The notes under the pieces: model-generated
The model's database searches: none
What the model saw: the letters and a program-made list of their open reading frames with translations, nothing else
Told to the model about the DNA's origin: nothing
Made by a program: the position numbers and the translations under genes
Shown here: piece after piece, positions 1 to 6,964 of the stretch
Layout of the letters: each line of letters begins with the position of its first letter
How positions within the stretch are numbered: the stretch's first letter is position 1
From: CBDDBH01 sp965225625
GTDB taxonomy: Bacteria > Pseudomonadota > Gammaproteobacteria > JADZEE01
DNA length: 64,000 bases
NCBI GenBank assembly: GCA_965225625.1
Contig: CBDDBH010000025.1
Coordinates: 116,119 to 180,118, forward strand
Direction of reading: 5' to 3'

Positions 1-151
1 GCCGATTTATTTCGTGTCGGTTATCGAAGCGTTTATGCGTGGGGACGGATAGGGATTTGGAGTTTTGATTGAGAGCGGGTAAAGAGATACCCACCTGTCA
101 GCACGCCGCAACCGCGGAGAAGTCGTCCCCCACAACGTTCAGTTTTCAGCG

Positions 152-1186
152 CTAATTTCGCGCAGCTAGCATCTTGGCGGTTAGTTTCGGCGCAAGACCG
201 GGGCGGCTCCAGGGGCAGATCGACAAGCAGATTGCGCAACCGTAGTTCTCATTGAAATACGGAACGCATTTATCAAAATCGACGTACCATTTCTCCACGC
301 CACGTACTATCTGCTTTTCGTTTGAGATGGCTACGGGTGGGCACGCATTAGTGCACGCTTTGCATCGGCTGCAATAATCATCGACGCCGATGTCTATGGG
401 TTGGTCCTCAACCAGCGGCATGTCGGTTAATACAAAAGAAAACCGCATACACGATCCCAGTTCATTGTGTATCAATGAACCGTGCTTACCCAGTTCGCCC
501 AATCCCGCGGCATGGGCGGCCGCCAGCAGAATAATCGGCGCGCCTTTGGGTCCGCCGTGGCCCACGGCGTCGTAACCCTGGGTCCTGATCCAGTCAGCCA
601 ATTTCCATGCCGCAATTTGCGAGCGAAGGTAGGTGCCCAATACTTCACGCACTTCCGGTAGGAATTTGTTTTTCCAGAAGGGCCGCCATCTGCCATCGTC
701 CTTATCTAGATTTTTCGACAATTTTTTATAATCCATGGACCGGCCCAGTACGATGATCCAGGGATGTTTGACAAGGCCAAGCTGATTGTCGCGATCGAAA
801 ATCAGATCAGGCGTGACTTTTGTGATCCCGACTATGTCGCACTGTGGATGTGCAACGGCTATTTCCTTAACCGTCCGAGACCAGTTCGTTGGAGTATCTT
901 CAATTTTTTGGTGCGCAATCGGACGATGACCGAGTCGGTCCATCAACCAGCTGCGAAAGATGATGCGACCTTGCACCATGTCCCACATCTGTCTGCCGTA
1001 AAACGATTCCTGTACCCAGTACCAGGGATGTCGGTGACTGCGGCGATGATAAACAGGTGTGGCCGGGCGTTTTTCCGTTTCGCCCAGTCCGTTGATTTCG
1101 TTACCGGTGATGTCCGGTTTCAGATAGTTATGCAACCAAGAGGGTTGATAGCCATCCGCAGTCTGGTGTCCGTAAAGAAAACCCAT
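152..1186 (-). CDS. reductive dehalogenase-like 4Fe-4S protein
   Basis: Probable cytoplasmic oxidoreductase of the RdhA / epoxyqueuosine-reductase-like superfamily. The C-terminal third carries two 4Fe-4S ligand sets: CSRCKACTNACPP (CX2CX2CX3CP), then a Cys of the DFDKC stretch followed nine residues later by CAICLSICPW. The N-terminal half would be the cobalamin-binding reductase-like fold. I see no twin-arginine signal and no membrane partner gene, unlike respiratory dehalogenases. I place the start at the ATG at 1186 (MGFLYGHQ), with GGAGA about 8 nt upstream; a TTG codon lies just before it. A second, duplicated member of this superfamily lies at 51167-53377. The substrate cannot be read from sequence; a reductive dehalogenation or demethylation partner role is only inference. 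Confidence 0.75.
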   Translation of the reverse strand: MGFLYGHQTADGYQPSWLHNYLKPDITGNEINGLGETEKRPATPVYHRRSHRHPWYWVQESFYGRQMWDMVQGRIIFRSWLMDRLGHRPIAHQKIEDTPTNWSRTVKEIAVAHPQCDIVGITKVTPDLIFDRDNQLGLVKHPWIIVLGRSMDYKKLSKNLDKDDGRWRPFWKNKFLPEVREVLGTYLRSQIAAWKLADWIRTQGYDAVGHGGPKGAPIILLAAAHAAGLGELGKHGSLIHNELGSCMRFSFVLTDMPLVEDQPIDIGVDDYCSRCKACTNACPPVAISNEKQIVRGVEKWYVDFDKCVPYFNENYGCAICLSICPWSRPGLAPKLTAKMLAARN

Positions 1187-1189
1187 CAA

Positions 1190-1470
1190 AGTCTCCGTGC
1201 ACTGTTATCCCGCATATTTCATGAAGGATCCTGGATGCTCGCGCAGGACGCCTGCGTCTGGGCGCCGCGCTGGAGTGCCAAGCATAGCCGTAGCTATGGT
1301 TGGCGTGAAGCGCAAGCTCAGGCGTGCGCGGACCCGCGAGTGCCAGGATAGCCGCGCGATGCGGTACGAACTGTCATTTGCCGTTGTTGACATGGAACGT
1401 TTACGACGCCTGGGTTTCACTCGCATCGCGTGGCGTGACCGCCAGGGATGGCGGAAATGCAGACCATGCA
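1190..1470. repeat. non-coding palindrome-rich stretch with two hairpins
   Basis: No credible gene here. There is a long imperfect hairpin at 1267-1313: inner arms TGCCAAGCATAGC and GCTATGGTTGGCG around a CGTA loop (one mismatch), plus outer arms GCGCT and AGCGC. A second perfect short hairpin, CCGCCA-GGGA-TGGCGG, lies at 1439-1454. Together with the split 47-nt repeat that follows, this looks like a block of REP-like intergenic palindromes. Overlapping ORFs in this stretch have no recognisable product. Confidence 0.5.
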
Positions 1471-1482
1471 CGACTGCAGGGA
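1471..1482 (+). repeat. 47-nt repeat, copy C, left half (split by IS1111-type element)
   Basis: These 12 bases match the first 12 bases of repeat copy B at 3701 except at one position. The right half, 35 nt starting TGCAGGAGGTAGAG, resumes at 2941-2975 directly after the IS1111-type element. Joining the two halves gives a 47-nt unit with the same ends (CGACTGCA...GCCGA) as copies A and B. Confidence 0.7.
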
Positions 1483-1577
1483 TAATGGTATGGACCCACT
1501 CCACTTCTTAAGCGGCCTCGTGATGGGCCAAAATGGAGTTTCAGTTAACCATTTAACAGAAGCGGAGTGGATCCAAG

Positions 1578-2642
1578 ATGAAGATTACAACGATTGGTTT
1601 GGATATAGCAAAATCAGTTTTTCACCTTTTTGCGGTTAATCAAACAGGTCGATTGATAAAGAAGAAACAGCTCAAGCGCAAGCAAGTATTGGGTTACATG
1701 GTGAAACTTGAGCCTTGTTTAATTGTGATGGAGGCCTGTGGAGGTGCCCATTATTGGGCGCGGGAATTTGTCGCCTTGGGGCACGACGTCAAACTCATCG
1801 CGCCGCAGTATGTTAAGCCCTACGTGAAAGGCAACAAGAACGACTACAACGATGCGGAGGCCATCGCGGAGGCGTCGCAACGGGCGAACATGCGTTTCGT
1901 TCCAATAAAATCCGTTGAGCGGCACGACTGCATGGAAGCAGGAGGTAGAGCAACGCCGGGAGCGGTTGCCGAGGATGTTCAAAATTTCCACTGTCAACGC
2001 GAACGCATCAAGAAAGAACGCACGGCGTTGGTGAACCAGGTACGTGGCTTGCTGGCGGAATATGGTGTGGTTATCCAGCTCGGGGTTAGTGCTGTGCGCA
2101 CAGCGCTGCCTGAGATTTTGGCAGATGCAGATAATGGCTTAACCGCTCTGGCACGGGCGTTATTCGCAGAGCTGCTGGAGGAATTACGCCTGGTTGAGCA
2201 ACGATTTGAGCACTGTGAGCGCCGGATCAAAGCCCTCAATGACGACCATGAGGTGTGTCGGCGTTTAGAGGGCATATTAGGCATCGGGCCGATCACGGCC
2301 ACCGCCATCTACGCCGCTGCCGGTGAGGGCAAAGACTTTGTCAATGGCCGTCATTTTTCAGCCTGGTTAGGCTTGGTGCCCGGTCAGCATTCGACAGGCG
2401 GCAAGACGGTATTACTGGGCATCAGCAAGCGAGGCAATAGCTATCTCAGGACGCTGCTTATTCACGGGGCTCGAGCGGTGCTGCGACACTCAGCGAACAA
2501 GACCGATCGCTTTAGTCGTTGGGCTCAATCCGTGTTAGCACGCAGAGGGCACAACAAGGCGTGTGTTGCAGTAGCCAATAAGCTGGCCCGGATGGCCTGG
2601 GTCATTATGGCCAAAGGTGACGTGTATCGCGTGGCGATATGA
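1578..2642 (+). CDS. IS110/IS1111-type transposase with a 16-residue insertion
   Basis: Recombinase of the DEDD/RuvC-like transposase family. The N-terminal domain begins TTIGLDIAKSVFHLFAV, with the first catalytic Asp in GLDIAK, and continues through the family-typical YWAREFVALGHDVKLI segment. The C-terminal Transposase_20 domain (LEGILGIGPITATAIYAA ... WLGLVPGQHSTGGK) carries the catalytic Ser region. At 1925-1972 a 48-nt copy of the local repeat is inserted in frame, adding about 16 residues (DCMEAGGRATPGAV...) between KSVER and DVQNFH, where relatives read continuously. The rest of the frame is intact, so the protein may still be made; whether it is active is unknown. Confidence 0.85.
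   Translation: MKITTIGLDIAKSVFHLFAVNQTGRLIKKKQLKRKQVLGYMVKLEPCLIVMEACGGAHYWAREFVALGHDVKLIAPQYVKPYVKGNKNDYNDAEAIAEASQRANMRFVPIKSVERHDCMEAGGRATPGAVAEDVQNFHCQRERIKKERTALVNQVRGLLAEYGVVIQLGVSAVRTALPEILADADNGLTALARALFAELLEELRLVEQRFEHCERRIKALNDDHEVCRRLEGILGIGPITATAIYAAAGEGKDFVNGRHFSAWLGLVPGQHSTGGKTVLLGISKRGNSYLRTLLIHGARAVLRHSANKTDRFSRWAQSVLARRGHNKACVAVANKLARMAWVIMAKGDVYRVAI
1925..1972 (+). repeat. 48-nt repeat, copy A (in-frame in the transposase)
   Basis: Starts CGACTGCATGGAAGCAGG and ends GGTTGCCGA. It has the same terminal bases as copy B (3701-3747), with one extra base and several substitutions. A 5-bp stem GCAAC/GTTGC here corresponds to GCAAT/ATTGC in copy B, a compensatory pair. The first stem TGCAT/ATGCA seen in copy B has one mismatch here. 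Confidence 0.75.
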
Positions 2643-2940
2643 GCGGAATAACAGGATTGTACGGAAGCTGAATTTAGCCTGTACACACGACGCAAGAAAC
2701 CTGTTACTTCAGTTGCTAAAGACAATGATCGGATGGTGAGATAGGTCAGACCGGTTCATTCAAAACCTGTTTCCTGCATTGGCCATAATGAGGCCGGAGG
2801 GATGATGAGGAGGATGAGCGCAAATAACCATCGGGGCCAGGAAGTAAAAAGCTTCCATCAACAGGCCGGATATATGAGAGCAATGATTTTCTCTCAACAT
2901 CAATGATCACATGTCTTGCAAACAGGAGTGGGTCCATATA

Positions 2941-2975
2941 TGCAGGAGGTAGAGCGAAGCAGGAGCCAGAGCCGA
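2941..2975 (+). repeat. 47-nt repeat, copy C, right half
   Basis: 35 nt beginning TGCAGGAGGTAGAGCGAAGC and ending GCCGA, matching the last 35 nt of copy B in length and in most bases. The left half is at 1471-1482, on the other side of the IS1111-type element. The second stem is not paired in this copy (GCGAA against AGAGC), so it is either decayed or unstructured. Confidence 0.7.
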
Positions 2976-3092
2976 GAAGATCCTGTGGTGATCGAGAAGA
3001 TCCTCAGGCACCTTGAGCACAAAGACGCAGCCGCCACTGCCACGCGTTCACCCCCGTCTCGGGCGCCGCCCCAGGTCAGCTTGTTCGGCTAA
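2976..3092 (+). pseudogene. C-terminal remnant of an IS91-like transposase
   Basis: A reading frame from about 2985 gives VVIEKILRHLEHKDAAA and ends ...RAPPQVSLFG before TAA at 3090-3092. The pattern VIEKILxHL followed by a proline/arginine-rich tail and a final LFG resembles the tail of one IS91 transposase subtype. The upstream coding part is gone, replaced by the repeat copy C and the IS1111-type element. The family call is from memory of tail patterns and is tentative. Confidence 0.45.
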
Positions 3093-3381
3093 TACGCATC
3101 AACCACGCTAGCAGCGGCTGCGGCACCGACGACGCGGCACGGTTGCTATTGTGCGGTCGCTCAGAATCGTCTGCAAATCACGCTGAGTTGCGGAGGTTCT
3201 CCCGGCCCGATTACAGCCAACACCGCATCGAAGTGCCGGTTGACGGCTGTTTGATGCCCTCGAAATACTCCGCAGAATTGGGGCAAAGGGCGTTTATTGG
3301 TCTTATACTCTACGCGCCGTCCGTGACCGGCTTGCGGACAACGCTTACGTCATGCGCACGGTCTTTGATGTGAACAGCTAG

Positions 3382-3480
3382 AAGATTGAGAACACTGCCC
3401 GCTACACGCAGGTCGCGACGAAGTTGCTACGCGAGATAACCGGACCATTGGAATATCTGGAGATAGGCTCACCCGGCTAA
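3382..3480 (+). pseudogene. tyrosine recombinase C-terminal remnant
   Basis: The frame reads NTARYTQVATKLLREITGPL and ends EYLEIGSPG at TAA 3478-3480. TARYTQVAT is the box holding the nucleophilic tyrosine (codon 3403-3405) of XerC/phage-type integrases, followed by the usual helix and short tail. The same frame has a TAG directly upstream (3379-3381), so the gene is broken. I could not recover a clean integrase N-terminus in 3093-3381. Integrases of this type often sit just upstream of IS91 transposase genes, which fits the gene starting 4 nt downstream. Confidence 0.6.
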
Positions 3481-3483
3481 GTC

Positions 3484-4691
3484 GTGGCACAGCCTGAGCT
3501 AGCGGTCGCGGATATCTTCCGCGACCACGGGCGGTCATGGCGGCATAACAATACCGGGCATGTAAGTCTGGGTCAGCTCAAGACCATGTCGGCCATTGAG
3601 CGCTGCCGCACGGCTGCGCTCGGCGGTCATGTGTTGCGCTGTGGTGAGTGCGACACGCAGCAGATCGCCTACAACTCGTGCCGCAACCGGCACTGCCCTA
3701 CGACTGCATGGATGCAGGAGGTAGAGCAATGCAGGAGCAATTGCCGAAGTGTCAGGGCGCGACAGCTAAGCGGTGGCTGGCCGATCGCCAGGCGGATCTC
3801 CTACCCCTGGCGTATTACCACGTGGTGTTCACGTTACCGGCTGAGATCGGCAACATCGCCTATCAAAACAAAGCGGTGGTCTACGACCTGTTGTTCAAGG
3901 CGACGGCCCAGACCTTGCGCACCATTGCCGCTGATCCTAAGCATCTTGGGGCCAAGCTCGGCTTCACCGCGGTATTACATACCTGGGGCTCGGCCATGAC
4001 CCATCATCCGCACTTGCACTGCATTGTGCCCGGTGGCGGTCTCTCGCCCGACGGGCAGTGGTTAGCCTGCAAGAAGGGGTTCTTCCTGCCGGTCAGGGTA
4101 TTGTCGCGATTGTTCCGATGACGGTTCCTTGAACAACTCCTCGGTGCACACGCTCGCCTTACGTTTTACGGGCAACTCCAACACCTGGCAGACGCGGCGG
4201 CCTTCGCTGGTTACTTGGCGCCCTCCAGAGGCGTGGAATGGGTCGTCTATGCCAAACGTCCCTTCTCGGGTCCAAAGTCGGTGTTGGCCTACCTGTCTCG
4301 GTATACCCATCGCGTGGCCATCTCCAACCGACGGCTCCTGCGTTGCGATGAGCGCGGTGTCAACTTCAAGTGGACCGACTACCGCGCCAAGTCCAACAAG
4401 CGCCATAAAACGATGCAGCTCGCCACGGATGAGTTTATCCGCCGCTTCCTCATCCACGTCTTGCCCTCAGGCTTTCATCGGATCCGCCACTTTGGGATCT
4501 TGTCCAATCACTGCCGGGCAGAAAATCTTCGCCTGATCCGCAACCAACTTGGTCACGTGGCTCGCAACGAACAAATCGAAGCAAAGCTCAACGATAACGC
4601 CATGGCCACCTTCGTGTGCCCTATCTGTAAAGCACCGATGATCGTTGTGGATATCGTTCAACGATCCGCCAGACCCCGAGCACCGCCATGA
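3484..4691 (+). pseudogene. IS91 family (Y2 HUH) transposase, broken
   Basis: Rolling-circle transposase. Zinc-finger-like N-terminus (GEC...CRNRHCP), HUH motif HLHCIVPGG, and the Y2 region YLSRYTHRVAISN are all readable. The GTG at 3484 starts MAQPELAVADIFRDHG. Two lesions kill the frame. A 47-nt repeat (copy B, 3701-3747) splits the expected CRNRHCP-KCQGATAKRW and shifts the frame by 47 nt. An in-frame TGA at 4119-4121 interrupts LSRLFR-RFLEQL, probably from CGA. After the repeat everything to the stop at 4691 is in one frame, ending CPICKAPMIVVDIVQRS. The protein is therefore not functional as written. Confidence 0.85.
3701..3747 (+). repeat. 47-nt repeat, copy B (disrupts IS91 transposase)
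   Basis: Begins CGACTGCATGGATGCAGG and ends AATTGCCGA. The first part is a perfect hairpin TGCAT-GG-ATGCA; the second is GCAAT-...-ATTGC. Removing exactly these 47 bases joins TGCCCTA to AGTGTCAG and restores the IS91 transposase reading CPKCQG. This both defines the ends and shows that this is an insertion without target duplication. Confidence 0.8.
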
Positions 4692-5127
4692 CCGCGCACC
4701 TGGGACCCTAGTTGAACAACCCAGCACATTGTCACAACGGCGATGATGGCACCTTATGGTTTAACCCCTTCGGATCGGCTGTTGCTGCGTTGTCGACGTG
4801 CTTATCGCCGCAGAAAAAACACGCGCCGATACAAAACCTAGCAACGCGCAACCGCTATCCTGATGAACATTTACCCGTCCATGAACCGATCACGCCTCAA
4901 CCACTACCTACTATCCCCATAGCGCCTCAGCACAACCCCGCGGTTTCCTACCTCGAGGCTTATTAGACACCTGCCCCAATAAGGCCGTGCCAAACGGTAA
5001 GACTTTTCTGTAAGGGCAGGCGTCTAACAACCCTTAACGACTGGCGCCGCAAGAAGCTCCTTTCTGAATGTCTGCTTTAGTTAATTTTCTGACACGGTCT
5101 GTCAGATAAAATCCCGACTACTACGCA
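4692..5127. other. intergenic, no gene recognised
   Basis: The stretch probably contains the right end (replication terminus side) of the dead IS91 element and the 3' flank of the MFS gene. An 84-codon ORF at 4712-4966 has no recognisable motif and I do not call it. Confidence 0.4.
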
Positions 5128-6306
5128 TTAATCTTCGTCTGGCGCGACGTTTCCGTCTGCACTATCGTGCTCAACTTTCCTACCAATCGGATACAAGGTC
5201 ACCAGTGCCACGAGGTATAAGCAGAACGCCAACCAACCAAGATTCGTATAGCTTTCGCCGACGACGAGACTGCCCGCGGCGGGCCCGATTGTATTACCAA
5301 TACTCCGAAATGCCGGCGCCGCAGCGGCTACGCGACCGTAGCGATCTAGAATTGCCAGAAAAGCAGTGAGATAAATCATCACGAAGATGCCGACGACCTG
5401 GAACAGGACGATGCCGAGCAGATAGGCGGGCGCGGAGCGACTATAACCAAGCACCAGTGCCATACCGGCGAGGATCGCAAGTCCAATCGCAATGGGCGCT
5501 GCGCGTCCAAAACGCGTGCCCAGCCGATAGGCAAAAATAGAGCCGATAACCGTCAGCGCCAGCGCAAACGACAATGCCCTTCCCACCTGTGGAACACTCA
5601 GGCCTACATTAACGCCAAGGCGTTCGACGTACGTCCACAGGGCTCCTTCAGCGGCGAAGAATACGCCTGTACCGAGCAGTGAAAATACGACAATCCAATT
5701 AACCGGCGAGCGCGCGTCCGACTTCGGGGGAGGTTCACCCACGGTTGCAGGTAACCAGCGCAACACTGGAATACCAATGATCGTAATTACCGTAACGAGT
5801 ACAAATATGCTGGGCGGGCCATAGCTCTCAACAAGCGCGGCGAGAATCAAATAGACAATCATGGCGAACGACATTAAAGCCACATAGGACAGGGCTAGTA
5901 CACGATCGGGTTTTTGCGTACCAGCCACTGCGGCGTGCACGGCAGCAAGTATTGCGCCGTCGCCTAGACCCGCCAGCGCACGGCTGGTGACGAAGACCGG
6001 CACGTTAATCCACATTGCCGACACAACGTTGCCAATAATGATGAGGACAATGCCCACAATCGATATCGTGCGCCTGTTCAGAACGCCCATTCGCGGCGCT
6101 AGTGCAAGCGATGATAATGCCGTGAAGCCAATTTGAACGGCGCCAATGCGGCCAGACTGCGCTGTGGTCAAACCATAACTATCGACAATCGCGCCGACCC
6201 AAAACGGTTCCACGGCAAGCCCGGTGAATCCGATACACCAGATTATGAGGATGCTTGCGACGCCCAGCGCGCCTACGTCTGGTTGGGCGCTAGTGTCCGA
6301 ACTCAT
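5128..6306 (-). CDS. MFS transporter
   Basis: 392-residue major facilitator superfamily permease of the inner membrane, with about 12 hydrophobic segments. The loop after helix 2 reads APRMGVLNRRTISI, an MFS A-type loop. The family's N-terminal half (helices 1-6, roughly residues 15-185), a hydrophilic central loop near 190-205 (GEPPPKSDARSP) and the C-terminal half are all present. The ATG at 6306 gives MSSDTSAQPD. It is the last gene of a minus-strand series (TonB receptor, hyuA, hyuB, VOC protein, this gene). It is therefore the likely inner-membrane importer for the compound processed by the hydantoinase-type enzyme. The substrate is unknown. Confidence 0.85.
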   Translation of the reverse strand: MSSDTSAQPDVGALGVASILIIWCIGFTGLAVEPFWVGAIVDSYGLTTAQSGRIGAVQIGFTALSSLALAPRMGVLNRRTISIVGIVLIIIGNVVSAMWINVPVFVTSRALAGLGDGAILAAVHAAVAGTQKPDRVLALSYVALMSFAMIVYLILAALVESYGPPSIFVLVTVITIIGIPVLRWLPATVGEPPPKSDARSPVNWIVVFSLLGTGVFFAAEGALWTYVERLGVNVGLSVPQVGRALSFALALTVIGSIFAYRLGTRFGRAAPIAIGLAILAGMALVLGYSRSAPAYLLGIVLFQVVGIFVMIYLTAFLAILDRYGRVAAAAPAFRSIGNTIGPAAGSLVVGESYTNLGWLAFCLYLVALVTLYPIGRKVEHDSADGNVAPDED

Positions 6307-6401
6307 CGACGCTAACGATAGGGGTCAGGCGGATAGATTGAGGGTACTGGGCGCAGATCGACCGGCACCGAAGGACGGGCGGTGCCTGGCCTAGCACGCA
6401 C

Positions 6402-6878
6402 TTATTCGTTCAATGTCTGAATAAGATTGATGAATACGCCGTTTGGATCGCGCAGAGTCATCTCAATTTTCGGCGGGTATCCGGGAAGTTCAACCCGCAG
6501 CGGCTCGCATACCAGCGGATGTCCCCGGGCCTCGAGTCGTTTATGAATTTCATCTAGATTGTCTGCATCAAAGATCAGCGAGATTTCGCCGCGCGCCTTA
6601 CCCACCGGCGGCTTGGGGTGCAAAGCGGGAATATTGGGATCAACAATTTCGAACAAGCCGACCATGCCGTAATCAAAACCAGGTGATTGGAGTATCGCGA
6701 CTTTGATGTCCGCTCGCTCTATGCCGAGCAGCCTGAACACGTGATCATCACTATGGTCTTTTTTTACCTCGGCTTCCCACCAGATCTCCAGTTCGAACAC
6801 ATCCTTGTAGAAACCTACGGATTCTTTGAGATCATTCACGATGATCGAAGTCCGTTTAACCGGTCCTATCAGAGCCAT
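6402..6878 (-). CDS. VOC / glyoxalase family protein
   Basis: 158-residue vicinal-oxygen-chelate fold protein, close to the family length. It reads KRTSIIVNDLKESVGFYKDV at the N-terminus (first beta-alpha-beta-beta-beta unit) and ends DPNGVFINLIQ, the usual second-module end. Canonical metal ligands are not all obvious. The ATG at 6878 has GGAGAT 6 nt upstream. It lies between hyuB and the MFS gene on the same strand, so it probably acts on the same pathway as an isomerase, ring-opening or detoxification step. The exact reaction cannot be told. Confidence 0.75.
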   Translation of the reverse strand: MALIGPVKRTSIIVNDLKESVGFYKDVFELEIWWEAEVKKDHSDDHVFRLLGIERADIKVAILQSPGFDYGMVGLFEIVDPNIPALHPKPPVGKARGEISLIFDADNLDEIHKRLEARGHPLVCEPLRVELPGYPPKIEMTLRDPNGVFINLIQTLNE

Positions 6879-6964
6879 TTGTTGATCTCCATTCAGTGCC
6901 GTATTCGTTGTCGAACATTAACGACTGGAACCGCAAATCCGCGGCACTATACTCTACGGCCGGG

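Larger units (their letters stand above)
1483..2940 (+). mobile_element. IS110 family element, IS1111 subgroup
   Basis: The element carries one transposase gene and perfect 14-bp subterminal inverted repeats: TATGGACCCACTCC at 1489-1502 and its complement at 2925-2938. Subterminal inverted repeats and a long non-coding region after the gene (2643-2924) are typical of the IS1111 subgroup. In that subgroup the 3' non-coding end encodes the guide (bridge/seek) RNA, so this region is the candidate. The outer ends are inferred from the two halves of the 47-nt repeat on either side. There is no target duplication, as expected for the family. The element sits inside a palindromic repeat, in line with known IS1111-group targeting of attC and REP palindromes. 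Confidence 0.75.

Noticed and set aside
4712..4966. 84-codon ORF after the IS91 gene
   Set aside because: No motif, proline/histidine-rich composition, no ribosome binding site; probably the non-coding end of the element.
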